64,000 nucleotides of DNA, from contig OV050031.1 of NCBI GenBank assembly GCA_920105625.2, forward strand, positions 83,771,995 to 83,835,994, read 5' to 3'. The notes under the pieces are model-generated. The model was not told the origin of the DNA. It saw nothing but the letters and a program-made list of their open reading frames with translations, and made no database searches. This document shows positions 24,657-38,303 of this stretch, in pieces. Within the stretch, counting starts at the first letter, position 1. The number at the start of each line of letters is the position of its first letter. Both the position numbers and the translations under genes were made by a program. The stretch is from Clusia tigrina. Its lineage: Eukaryota > Arthropoda > Insecta > Diptera > Clusiidae.

Positions 24657-26300
24657 CAGTTAGGGGTAGATATAGGCATAGAGAAGGCCGCAGTCCCCTC
24701 AATCGGCAGCGGCAGCTACTGAGACTCCTTCAGAGACGCTGACAGAGGCTGAGACGCCGACTGAGGCAGTTAGGGGTAGATATAGGCATAGAGAAGGCAG
24801 CAGACCCTCAATCGACAGCGGCAGCGACTGAGACGTCTACAGAAACGCTGACAAAGGTTGCGACGCCGACTGAGCCAGATAGGGGGTGGATATAGGCATA
24901 GAAACGGCAGCAGACCCCCCAATCCTCAGCTGCAGCGGCTAAGACGCCTACAGAGCCGCTGACAGAGGCTGCGACGGCTACGGCGGCGACTGAGGCAGAT
25001 AGGGGTAGATATAGGAATAGAGAAGGCAGCTGATCCCCCAATCGACAGTGGCAGCGACTGAGACGCCTACAGAGACGCTAACAGGGGCTGCGACGCCGAC
25101 TGAGTTGCCTACTCAGGCAGATAGGGGTAGATATAGGCATAGAGAAGGCAGCAGACCCCAATCGATAGTGGCAGCGACTGAGACGCCTATAGAGACGCTA
25201 ACAGAGGCTGCGACGCCGACTGAGTTGCCGACTCAGGCAGATAGGGGTAGATATATGCATAGAGAAGGCAGCAGACCCCAATCGACAGCGGCAGCGACTG
25301 AGACGCCTACAGAGACGCTAACAGAGGCTGCGACGCCGACTGAGTTGCCGACTGAGGCAGAGAGGGATAGATATAGGCATAGAGAAGGCCGCAGTCCCCT
25401 CAATCGGTAGCGGCAGCGACTGAGACTCCTTCAGAGACGCTGACAGAGGCTGCGACGCCGACTGAGGCAGATAGGGGTGGATATAGGCATAGAAAAGGCA
25501 GCAGACCCCCCAAACCTCAGCTGCAGCGGCTAAGACGCCTACAGAGCCGCTGACAGAAGCTGCGACGCCGACTGACACGCCGACTGAAGCAGATAGGGGT
25601 TGATAAAGGCATAGAGAAGGCAGCAGACCCCCCAATCTATAGCGGCAGCGACTGAGACGCCTACAGATACGCTGGCAGAGGCTGCAGCGGCGACTGAGGC
25701 AGATAGGGGTAGACCCCCATTATCGACAGCGGCAGCGACTGAGACGCCTACAGAGACGCTAACAGAGGCTGCGACGCCGACTGAGACGCCGACTCAAGTA
25801 GATAGGGGTAGACATAGGCATAGAGAAGGCGGCAGACCCCCAAATCGACAGCGGCAGCGACTGAGACGCCTTCAGAGACGCTGACAGAGGCTGCGACGCC
25901 GACTGAGGCAGATAGGGGTAGATATAGGCATAGAGAAGGCAGCAGAACCCCAATCGATAGTGGCAACAACTGAGACGACTACAGAAACACTGACAGAGGC
26001 TCCGACACCGACTGAGGCAGATAGGGGTAGATATAGGCATAGAGAAGGCAGCAGACACCCAATCGACAGCGACAGCGACTGAGACGCCTTCAGAGACGCT
26101 GACAGAGGCTGCGACGCCGACTGAGACGCCAACTGAGGTAGATAGGGGTAGATATAGGCATAGAGAAGGCGGCAGACCCCCAAATCGACAGCGGCAGCGA
26201 CTGAGTCGCCTTCAGAGACGCTGACAGAGGCTCCGACGCCGACTGAGACGCCGACTGAGGCAGATAGGGGTAGACATAGGCATAGAGAAGGCAGCAGATC
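24657..26300. repeat. Right-type block homologous to 16,081-18,090
   Basis: The passage cagttagggg to gccgcagtcccctc restarts a right-type unit. It matches 16,081 onward at offset 8,576-8,577, then 17,100 onward at offset 8,215. The 362-bp difference is the single gttgcc triplet here against two at 16.5-17.2 kb. It contains the landmark monomer at 25,660-25,746. No left-type marker was seen downstream. Confidence 0.78.
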
Positions 26301-29300
26301 CCCCAATCGACAGTGGCAGCGACTGAGACGCCTACAGAGCCGCTGACAGAGGCTGCGACGCCGACTGACACGCCGACTGAGGCAGATAGGGGTAGATAAA
26401 GGCATAGAGAAGGCAGCAGACCCCCCAATCTATAGCGGCAGCGACTGAGACGCCTACAGATACGCTGACAGAGGCTGCGACGGCTACGGCGGCGACTGAG
26501 GCAGATAGGGGTAGATATAGGCATAGCGAAGGCAGCTGATCCCCCAATCGACAGTGGCAGCGACTGAGACGCCTACAGAGACGCTGACAGAGGCTGCGAC
26601 GCCGACTGAGACGCCGACTGAGGCAGATAGTGGTGGATATAAGCATAGAGAAAGTAGAAAACTCCTCAATCGACAGCGGCAGTGACTGAGACGCCTAGAG
26701 AGATGCTGACAGAGGCTACGACGCCGACGGAGGCAGATAGGGGTAGAGATAGCCATAGAGAAGGCAGCAGACCCCCCAATCGACAGCGGCAGCGACTGAG
26801 ACGCTAACAGATGCTGCGACGCCGACTGAGACGACGACTGAGGCAGATTGGAGTAGATATAGGCATAGAGAAAGCAGCAGACCCCTCAATCGACAGCGGC
26901 AGCGACTGAGACGTCTACAGAAACGCTGACAAAGGTTGCGACGCCGACTGAGGCAGATAGGGGTGGATATAGGCATAGAAAAGGCAGCAGACCCCCCAAT
27001 CCTCAGCTGCAGCGGCTAAGACGCCTACAGAGCCGCTGACAGAGGCTGCGACGGCTACGGCGGCGACTGAGGCAGATAGGGGTAGATATAGGCATAGAGA
27101 AGGCACCTGATCCCCCAATCGACAGTGGCAGCGACTGAGACGCCTACAGAGACGCTAACAGGGGCTGCGACGCCGACTGAGTTGCCGACTCAGGCAGATA
27201 GGGGTAGATATAGGCACAGAGAAGGCAGCAGACCCCAATCGACAGCGGCAGCGACTGAGACGCCTACAGAGACGCTAACAGAGGCTGCGACGCCGACTGA
27301 GTTGCCGACTGAGGCAGATAGGGGTAGATATAGGCATAGAGAACGCCGCAGTCCCCTCAATCGGCAGCGGCAGCGACTGAGACTCCTTCAGAGACGCTGA
27401 CAGAGGCTGCGACGCCGACTGAGGCAGATAGGGGTGGATATAGGCATAGAAAAGGCAGCAGACCCCCCAATCCTCAGCTGCAGCGGCTAAGACGCCTACA
27501 GAGCCGCTGACAGAGGCTGCGACGCCGACTGACACGCCGACTGAAGCAGATAGGGGTTGATAAAGGCATAGAGAAGGCAGCAGACCCCCCAATCTATAGC
27601 GGCAGCGACTGAGACGCCTACAGATACGCTGACAGAGGCTGCGGCGGCGACTGAGGCAGATAGGGGTAGACCCCCATTATCGACAGCGGCAGCGACAGAG
27701 ACGCCTACAGAGACGCTAACAGAGGCTGCTATGCCGACTGAGACGCCGACTCAGGTAGATAGGGGTAGACATAGGCATAGAGAAGGCGGCAGACCCCCAA
27801 ATCGACAGCGGCAGCGACTGAGACGCCTTCAGAGACGCTGACAGAGGCTGCGACGCCGACTGAGGCAGATAGGGGTAGATATAGGCATAGAGAAGGCAGC
27901 AGAACCCCCCAATCGATAGTGGCAACAACTGAGACGACTACAGAAACGCTGACAGAGGCTGCGACACCGACTGAGGCAGATAGGGGTAGATATAAGCATA
28001 GAGAAGGCAGCAGACACCCAATCGACAGCAGCAGCGACTGAGACGCCTTCAGAGACGCTGACAGAGGCTGCGCCGCCGACTGAGACGCCAACTGAGGTAG
28101 ATAGGGGTAGATATAGGCATAGAGAAGGCGGCAGACCCCCAAATCGACAGCGGCAGCGACTGAGTCGCCTTCAGAGACGCTGACAGAGGCTGCGACGCCG
28201 ACTGAGACGCCGACTGAGGCAGATAGGGGTAGACATAGGCATAGAGAAGGCAGCAGATCCCCCAATCGACAGTGGCAGCGACTGAGACGACTACAGAAAC
28301 GCTGACAAAGGCTGCGTTCACCGATTGAGGCAGATAGGGGTATATATAGGCATAGAGAAGGCAGCAGACCCCCAATCGACAACGGCAGCGACTGAGACGC
28401 CTACAGAGACGCTAACAGAGGCTGCGACGCCGACTGAGACGCCGAGTGAGGCAGATAGGGGTGGATATAGGCATAGAAAAGGCAGCAGACCACCTAATCG
28501 TCAGCGGCAGCGACTAAGACGCCTACAGAGCCGCTGACAGAGGCTGCGATGCCGACTGACACGCCGACTGAGGCAGATAGGGGTAGATAAAGGCATAGAG
28601 AAGGCAGCAGACCCCCCAATCTATAGCGGCAGCGACTGAGACGCCTACAGAGACGCTAACAGAGGCTGCGACGCCGACTGAGTTGCCGACTCAGGCAGAT
28701 AGGGGTAGATATATATACATAGAGAAGGCAGCAGACCCCAATCGACAGCGGCAGCGACTGCGACGACTACAAAACGCTGACAGAGGCTGCGACGCCAACT
28801 GAGGCAGATCGGGGTAGATAAAGGCATAGGGAAGGCACCAGACCCCCAATCGACAGCGGCAGCGACTGCGACGACTACAAAACGCTGACAGAGGCTGCGA
28901 CGCCAACTGAGTCAGATAGGGGTGGATATAGGCATAGAGAAGGCAACAGGCTCCAAATCGACAGCGGCAACGACTGACACGCCTACAGAGACGCTGACAG
29001 AGGCTGCGACGCCGACTGAGACGCCGACTGAGGCAGTTAGGGGTAGATATAAGCACAGAGAAGGCAGCAAATCCCCCAATCGACAGTGGCAGCGACTAAG
29101 ACGACTACAGAAACGATGACAGAGGCTGCGACGCCGACTGAGACGCCGACTGATGCAGATAGGGGTAGAAATAGGCATAGAGAAGGCAGCAGACCCCCCA
29201 ATCGACAGCGGCAGCGACTGAAATGCCTACAGATACGATGACAGAGGCTGCGACGCCGACTGAGACGCCGACTGAGGCAGATAGTGGTGGATATAAGCAT

Positions 29301-32300
29301 AGAGAAAGTAGAAAACTCCTCAATCGACAGCGGCAGTGACTGAGACGCCTAGAGAGATGCTGACAGAGGCTACGACGCCGACGGAGGCAGATAGGGGTAG
29401 AGATAGCCATAGAGAAGGCAGCAGACCCCCCAATCGACAGCGGCAGCGACTGAGACGCTAACAGATGCTGCGACGCCGACTGAGACGCCGACTGAGGCAG
29501 ATTGGAGTAGATATAGGCATAGAGAAAGCAGCAGACCCCTCAATCAACAGCGGCAGCGACTGAGACGTCTACAGAAACGCTGACAAAGGTTGCGACGCCG
29601 ACTGAGGCAGATAGGGGTGGATATAGGCATAGAAAAGGCAGCAGACCCCCCAATCCTCAGCTGCAGCGGCTAAGACGCCTACAGAGCCGCTGACAGAGGC
29701 TGCGACGGCTACGGCGGCGACTGAGGCAGATTGGGGTAGATATAGGCATAGAGAAGGCACCTGATCCCCCAATCGACAGTGGCAGCGACTGAGACGCCTA
29801 CAGAGACGCTAACAGGGGCTGCGACGCCGACTGAGGCAGATAGGGGTGGATATAGGCATAGAAAAGGCAGCAGACCCCCCAATCCTCAGCTGCAGCGGCA
29901 AAGACGCCTACAGAGCCGCTGACAGAGGCTGCGACGCCGACTGAGTTGCCGACTCAGGTAGATAGGGGTAGATATAGGCATAGAGAAGGCAGCAGACCCC
30001 ATCGACAGCGGCAGCGACTGAGACGCCTACAGAGACGCTAACAGAGGCTGCGACGCCGACTGAGTTGCCGACTGAGGCAGATAGGGGTAGATATAGGCAT
30101 AGAGAACGCCGCAGTCCCCTCAATCGGCAGCGGCAGCGACTGAGACTCCTTCAGAGACGCTGACAGAGGCTGCGACGCCGACTGTGGCAGATAGGGGTGG
30201 ATATAGGCATAGAAAAGGCAGCAGACCCCCCAATCCTCAGCTGCAGCGGCTAAGACGCCTACAGAGCCTCTGACAGAGGCTGCGACGCCGACTGACACGC
30301 CGACTGAAGCAGATAGGGGTTGATAAAGGCATAGAGAAGGCAGCAGACCCCCCAATCTATAGCGGCAGCGACTGAGACGCCTACAGATACGCTGACAGAG
30401 GCTGCGGCGGCGACTGCGGCAGATAGGGGTAGACCCCCATTATCGACAGCGGCAGCGACAGAGACGCCTACAGAGACTCTAACAGAGGCTGCTACGTCGA
30501 CTGAGACGCCGACTCAGGTAGATAGGGGTAGACATAGGCATAGAGAAGGCGGCAGACCCCCAAATCGACAGCGGCAGCGACTGAGACGCTGACAGAGGCT
30601 GCGACGCCGACTGAGGCAGATAGGGGTAGATATAGGCATAGAGAAGGCAGCAGAACCCCCAATCGATAGTGGCAACAACTGAGACGACTACAGAAACGCT
30701 GACAGAGGCTGCGACACCGACTGAGGCAGATAGGGGTAGATATAAGCATAGAGAAGGCAGCAGACACCCAATCGACAGCGGCAGCGACTGAGACGCCTTC
30801 AGAGACGCTGACAGAGGCTGCGACGCCGACTGAGACGCCAACTGAGGTAGATAGGGGTAGATATAGGCATAGAGAAGGCGGCAGACCCCCAAATCGACAG
30901 CGGCAGCGACTGAGACGCTGACAGAGGCTGCGACGCCGACTGAGACGCCGACTGAGGCAGATAGGGGTAGACATAGGCATAGAGAAGGCAGCAGATCCCC
31001 CAATCGACAGTGGCAGCGACTGAGACGACTACAGAAACGCTGACAAAAGCTGCGTTCACCGATTGAGCCAGATAGGGGTATATATAGGCATAGAGAAGGC
31101 GGCAGACACCCAAATCGACAGCGGCAGCGACTGAGACGCCTTCAGAGACGCTGACAGAGGCTGCGACGCCGACTGAGGCAGATAGGGGTAGATATAGGCA
31201 TAGAGAAGGCAGCAGAACCCCCAATCGATAGTGGCAACAACTGAGACGACTACAGAAACGCTGACAGAGGCTGCGACGCCGACTGAGGCAGATAGGGGTA
31301 GATAAAGGCATAGAGAAGGCAGCAGACCCCCCAATCGACAGCGGCAGCGACTGAGACTCGTACAGCAACGCTGACAGAGGCTGGGACGCCGACTGAGTCA
31401 GATAGGGGTGGATATAGGCATAGAGAAGGCAACAGGCTCCAAATCGACAGCGGCAACGACTGACACGCCTACAGAGACGCTGACAGAGGCTGCGACGCCG
31501 ACTGAGACGCCGACTGAGGCAGTTAGGGGTAGATATAGGCATAGAGAAGGCAGCAGACCCCTCAATCGACAGCGGCAGCGACTGAGACGCCTTCAGAAAC
31601 GCTGACAGAGGCTGCGACGCCGACTGAGTTGCCGACTCAGGCAGATAGGGGTAGATATATATACATAAAGAAGGCAGCAGACCCCAATCGACAGCGGCAG
31701 CGACTGAGACAACTACAGAGACGCTAACAGAGGCTGCGACGCCGACTGAGACGCCGACTGAGGCAGATAGGAGTGGATATAGGCATAGAGAAGGCAGCAG
31801 ACCCCTCAATCGACAACGGCAGCGACTGAGACTCGTACAGAAACGCTGACAGAGGCTGCGACGCCGACTGAGACGCCGACTGAGGCAGTTAGGGGTAGAT
31901 ATAGGCATAGAGAAGGCACCATACCCCCAATCGACAGCGGCAGCGACTGAGACGCCATCAGAAACGCTGACAGAGGCTGCGACGCCGTCTGAGGCAGATC
32001 GGGGTAGATATAGGCATAGAGAAGGCAGCAGACCCCCAATCGACAGCGGCAGCGACTGAGACGCCTACAGAAACGCTGACAAAGGCTGCGGCGCCGACTG
32101 AGACGCCGACTGAGGCAGATAGGGGTAGATATAGGCACAGAGAAGGCAGCAAATCCCCCAATCGACAGTGGCAGCGACTGAGACGACTACAGAAACGATG
32201 ACAGAGGCTGCGACGCCGACTGAGACGCCGACTGATGCAGATAGGGGTAGAAATAGGCATAGAGAAGGCAGCAGACCCCCCAATCGACAGCGGCAGCGAC

Positions 32301-35300
32301 TGAAATGCCTACAGATACGATGACAGAGGCTGCGAAGTCGACTGAGACGCCGACTGAGGCAGATAGTGGTGGATATAAGCATAGAGAAGGTAGAAAACTC
32401 CTCAATCGACAGCGGCAGTGACTGAGACGCCTAGAGAGATGCTGACAGAGGCTACGACGCCGACGGAGGCAGATAGGGGTAGAGATAGCCATAGAGAAGG
32501 CAGCAGACCCCCCAATCGACAGCGGCAGCGACTGAGACGCTAACAGATGCTGCGACGCCGACTGAGACGACGACTGAGGCAGATTGGAGTAGATATAGGC
32601 ATAGAGAAAGCAGCAGACCCCTCAATCGACAGCGGCAGCGACTGAGACGTCTACAGAAACGCTGACAAAGGTTGCGCGCCGACTGAGGCAGATAGGGGTG
32701 GATATAGGCATAGAAAAGACAGCAGACTCCCCAATCCTCAGCTGCAGCGGCTAAGACGCCTACAGAGCCGCTGACAGAGGCTGCGACGGCTACGGCGGCG
32801 ACTGAGGCAGACAGGGGTAGATATAGGCATAGAGAAGGCACCTGATCCCCCAATCGACAGTGGCAGCGACTGAGACGCCTACAGAGACGCTAACAGGGGC
32901 TGCGACGCCGACTGAGTTGCCTACTCAGGCAGATAGGGGTAGATATAGGCATAGAGAAGGCAGCAGACCCCAATCGACAGTGGCAGCGACTGAGACGCCT
33001 ACAGAGACGCTAACAGAGGCTGCGACGCCGACTGAGTTGCCGACTCAGGCAGATAGGGGTAGATATAGGCATAGAGAAGGCAGCAGACCCCAATCGACAG
33101 CGGCAGCGACTGAGACGCCTACAGAGACGCTAACAGAGGCTGCGACGCCGACTGAGTTGCCGACTGAGGCAGATAGGGGTAGATATAGGCATAGAGAACG
33201 CCGCAGTCCCCTCAATCGGCAGCGGCAGCGACTGAGACTCCTTCAGAGACGCTGACAGAGGCTGCGACGCCGACTGAGGCAGATAGGGGTGGATATAGGC
33301 ATAGAAAAGGCAGCAGACCCCCCCAATCCTCAGCTGCAGCGGCTAAGACGCCTACAGAGCCGCTGACAGAGGCTGCGACGCCGACTGACACGCCGACTGA
33401 AGCAGATAGGGGTTGATAAAGGCATAGAGAAGGCAGCAGACCCCCCAATCTATAGCGGCAGCGACTAAGACGCCTACAGATACGCTGACAGAGGCTGCGG
33501 CGGCGACTGAGGCAGATAGGGGTAGACCCCCATTATCGACAGCGGCAGCGACAGAGACGCCTTCAGAGACGCTGACAGAGGCTGCGCCGCCGACTGAGAC
33601 GCCAACTGAGGTAGATAGGGGTAGATATGGGCATAGAGAAGGCGGCAGACCCCCAAATCGACAGCGGCAGCGACTGAGTCGCCTTCAGAGACGCTGACAG
33701 AGGCTGCGACGCCGACTGAGACGCCGACTGAGGCAGATAGGGGTAGACATAGGCATAGAGAAGGCAGCAGATCCCCCAATCGACAGTGGCAGCGACTGAG
33801 ACGACTACAGAAACGCTGACAAAGGCTGCGTTCACCGATTGAGGCAGATAGGGGTATATATAGGCATAGAGAAGGCAGCAGACCCCCAATCGACAACGGC
33901 AGCGACTGAGACGCCTACAGAGACGCTAACAGAGGCTGCGACGCCGACTGAGACGCCGAGTGAGGCAGATAGGGGTGGATATAGGCATAGAAAAGGCAGC
34001 AGACCACCTAATCGTCAGCGGCAGCGACTAACACGCCTACAGAGCCGCTGACAGAGGCTGCGATGCCGACTGACACGCCGACTGAGGCAGATAGGGGTAG
34101 ATAAAGGCATAGAGAAGGCAGCAGACCCCCCAATCTATAGCGGCAGCGACTGAGACGCCTACAGAGACGCTAACAGAGGCTGCGACGCCGACTGAGTTGC
34201 CGACTCAGGCAGATAGGGGTAGATATATATACATAGAGAAGGCAGCAGACCCCAATCGACAGCGGCAGCGACTGAGACGCCTACAGAGACGCTAACAGAG
34301 GCTGCGACGCCGACTGAGACGCCGACTGAGGCAGATAGGAGTGGATATAGGTATAGAGAAGGCAGCAGACCCCTCAATCGACAACGGCAGCGACTGAGAC
34401 TCGTACAGCAACGCTGACAGAGGCTGGGACGACGACTGAGTCAGATAGGGGTGGATATAGGCATAGAGAAGGCAACAGGCTCCAAATCGACAGCGGCAAC
34501 GACTGACACGCCTACAGAGACGCTGACAGTGGCTGCGACGCCGACTGAGACGCCGACTGAGGCAGTTAGGGGTAGATATAGGCATAGAGAAGGCAGCAGA
34601 CCCCTCAATCGACAGCGGCAGCGACTGAGACGCCTTCAGAAACGCTGACAGAGGCTGCGACGCCGTCTGAGGCAGATAGGGGTAGATATAGGCATAGGGA
34701 AGGCACCAGACCCCCAATCGACAGCGGCAGCGACTGCGACGACTACAAAACGCTGACAGAGGCTGCGACGCCAACTGAGGCAGATCGGGGTAGATATAGG
34801 CATAGAGAAGGCAGCAGACCCCCAATCGACAGCGGCAGCGACTGAGACGCCTACAGAAACGCTGACAAAGGCTGCGGCGCCGACTGAGACGCCGACTGAG
34901 GCAGATAGGGGTAGATATAAGCACAGAGAAGGCAGCAAATCCCCCAATCGACAGTGGCAGCGACTGAGACGACTACAGAAACGATGACAGAGGCTGCGAC
35001 GCCGACTGAGACGCCGACTGATGCAGATAGGGGTAGAAATAGGCATAGAGAAGGCAGCAGACCCCCCAATCGACAGCGGCAGCGACTGAAATGCCTACAG
35101 ATACGATGACAGAGGCTGCGACGCCGACTGAGACTCCGACTGAGGCAGATAGTGGTGGATATAAGCATAGAGAAAGTAGAAAACTCCTCAATCGACAGCG
35201 GCAGTGACTGAGACGCCTAGAGAGATGCTGACAGAGGCTACGACGCCGACGGAGGCAGATAGGGGTAGAGATAGCCATAGAGAAGGCAGCAGACCCCCCA

Positions 35301-35310
35301 ATCGACAGCG
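26301..35310. repeat. Right-type higher-order blocks, diverged copies
   Basis: Successive related units of about 2-3 kb, with landmark monomers at 27,617, 30,380 and 33,473. Recurrent variants in similar order are gcgttcaccgattgagg (28,314; 31,053; 33,829), tagatatatatacatag (about 28,705; 31,655; 34,222), a 12-bp-deleted gagacgctaacagatgctg (26,797; 29,457; 32,538) and caacaggctccaaatcg (28,945; 31,435; 34,475). Copies differ by whole monomers and 12-bp indels, so the period is irregular. No gene was seen. Confidence 0.78.
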
Positions 35311-38303
35311 GCAGCGACTGAGACGCTAACAGATGCTGCGACGCCGACTGAGACGCCGACTGAGGCAGATTGGAGTAGATATAGGCATAGAGAAAGCAGC
35401 AGACCCCTCAATCGACAGCGGCAGCGACTGAGACGTCTACAGAAACGCTGACAAAGGTTGCGACGCCGACTGAGGCAGATAGGGGTGGATATAGGCATAG
35501 AAAAGGCAGCAGACCCCCCAATCCTCAGCTGCAGCGGCTAAGACGCCTACAGAGCCGCTGACAGAGGCTGCGACGGCTACGGCGGCGACTGAGGCAGATA
35601 GGGGTAGATATAGGCATAGAGAAGGCACCTGATCCCCCAATCGACAGTGGCAGCGACTGAGACGCCTACAGAGACGCTAACAGGGGCTGCGACGCCGACT
35701 GAGGCAGATAGGGGTGGATATAGGCATAGAAAAGGCAGCAGACCCCCCAATCCTCAGCTGCAGCGGCTAAGACGCCTACAGAGCCGCTGACAGAGGCTGC
35801 GACGCCGACTGAGTTGCCGACTCAGGCAGATAGGGGTAGATATAGGCATAGAGAAGGCAGCAGACCCCAATCGACAGCGGCAGTGACTGAGACTCCTACA
35901 GAGACGCTAACAGAGGCTGCGACGCCGACTGAGTTGCCGACTGAGGCAGATAGGGGTAGATATAGGCATAGAGAACGCCGCAGTCCCCTCAATCGGCAGC
36001 GGCAGCGACTAGACTCCTTCAGAGACGCTGACAGAGGCTGCGACGCCGACTGAGGCAGATAGGGGTGGATATAGGCATAGAAAAGGCAGCAGACCCCCCA
36101 ATCCTCAGCTGCAGCGGCTAAGACGCCTACAGAGCCGCTGACAGAGGCTGCGACGCCGACTGACACGCCGACTGAAGCAGATAGGGGTTGATAAAGGCAT
36201 AGAGAAGGCAGCAGACCCCCCAATCTATAGCGGCAGAGACTGAGACGCCTACAGATACGCTGACAGAGGCTGCGGCGGCGACTGAGGCAGATAGGGGTAG
36301 ACCCCCATTATCGACAGCGGCAGCGACAGAGACGCCTACAGAGACGCTAACAGAGGCTGCTACGTCGACTGAGACGCCGACTCAGGTAGATAGGGGTAGA
36401 CATAGGCATAGAGAAGGCGGCAGACCCCCAAATCGACAGCGGCAGCGACTGAGACGCCTTCAGAGACGCTGACAGAGGCTGCGACGCCGACTGAGGCAGA
36501 TAGGGGTAGATATAGGCATAGAGAAGGCAGCAGAACCCCCAATCGATAGTGGCAACAACTGAGACGACTACAGACACGCTGACAGAGGCTGCGACACCGA
36601 CTGAGGCAGATAGGGGTAGATATAAGCATAGAGAAGGCAGCAGACACCCAATCGACAGCGGCAGCGACTGAGACGCCTTCAGAGACGCTGACAGAGGCTG
36701 CGACGCCGACTGAGACGCCAACTGAGGTAGATAGGGGTAGATATAGGCATAGAGAAGGCGGCAGACCCCCAAATCGACAGCGGCAGCGACTGAGTCGCCT
36801 TCAGAGACGCTGACAGAGGCTGCGACGCCGACTGAGACGCCGACTGAGGCAGATCGGGGTAGACATAGGCATAGAGAAGGCAGCAGATCCCCCAATCGAC
36901 AGTGGCAGCGACTGAGACGACTACAGAAACGCTGACAAAGGCTGCGTTCACCGATTGAGGCAGATAGGGGTATATATAGGCATAGAGAAGGCAGCAGACC
37001 CCCAATCGACAACGGCAGCGACTGAGACGCCTACAGAGACGCTAATAGAGGCTGCGACGCCGACTGAGACGCCGAGTTAGGCAGATAGGGGTGGATATAG
37101 GCATAGAAAAGGCAGCAGACCACCTAATCGTCAGCGGCAGCGACTAAGACGCCTACAGAGCCGCTGACAGAGGCTGCGATGCCGACTGACACGCCGACTG
37201 AGGCAGATAGGGGTAGATAAAGGCATAGAGAAGGCATCAGACCCCCAATCGACAGCGGCAGCGACTGAGACTCGTACAGCAACGCTGACAGAGGCTGGGA
37301 CGCCGACTGAGTCAGATAGGGGTGGATATAGGCATAGAGAAGGCAACAGGCTCCAAATCGACAGCGGCAACGACTGACACGCCTACAGAGACGCTGACAG
37401 AGGCTGCGACGCCGACTGAGACGCCGACTGAGGCAGTTAGGGTTAGATATAGGCATAGAGAAGGCAGCAGACCCCTCAATCGAGAGCGGCAGCGACTGAG
37501 ACGCCTTCAGAAACGCTGACAGAGGCTGCGACGCCGTCTGAGTTAGATAGGGGTATATATAGGCATAGGGAAGGCACCAGACCCCCAATCGACAGCGGCA
37601 GCGACTGAGACGACTACAAAACGCTGACAGAGGCTGCGACGCCAACTGATGCATATCGGGGTAGATATAGGCATAGAGAAGGCAGCAGACCCCCAATCGA
37701 CAGCGGCAGCGACTGAGACGCCTACAGAAACGCTGACAAAGGCTGCGGCGCCGACTGAGACGCCAACTGAGGCAGATAGGGGTAGATATAGGCACAGAGA
37801 AGGCAGCAAATCCCCCAATCGACAGCGGCAGCGACTGAGACGACTACAGAAACGATGACAGAGGCTGCGACGCCGACTGAGACGCCGACTGATGCAGATA
37901 GGGGTAGAAATAGGCATAGAGAAGGCAGCAGACCCCCCAATCGACAGCGGCAGCGACTGAGACGCCTACAGATAGGATGACAGAGGCTGCGACGCCGACT
38001 GAGACGCCGACTGAGGCAGATAGGGGTAGATATAGGCATAGATAAGGCAGCAGACCCCCCAATCGACAGCGGCAGCGACTGAGATGCCTACAGATACGAT
38101 GACAGAGGCTGCGACGCCGACTGAGACGCCGACTGAGGCAGATAGTGGTGGATATAAGCATAGAGAAAGTAGAAAACTCCTCAATCGCCAGCGGCAGTGA
38201 CTGAGACGCCTAGAGAGATGCTGACAGAGGCTGCGACGCCGACGGAGGCAGATAGGGGTAGAGATAGCCATAGAGAAGGCAGCAGACCCCCCAATCGACA
38301 GCT
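35311..38303. repeat. 2,993-bp higher-order repeat, copy 1
   Basis: Aligned with 38,304-41,296 at a constant offset of 2,993. Differences I noticed are t35,894 to g, t37,443 to g, c37,826 to t, and a cluster of four near 40,977-41,014 in the second copy. To the left of about 35,310 the offset continues but differences become dense (gcggc against gctcc, gctacg against gctgcg), so the edge is set there. The unit holds one landmark monomer (36,248-36,334). Confidence 0.9.

Noticed and set aside
28700..28725. TATA-like words (tagatatatatacatag, gatatagg) as promoters
   Set aside because: They are part of the repeated monomer or a simple variant of it, recurring throughout, with no gene downstream.
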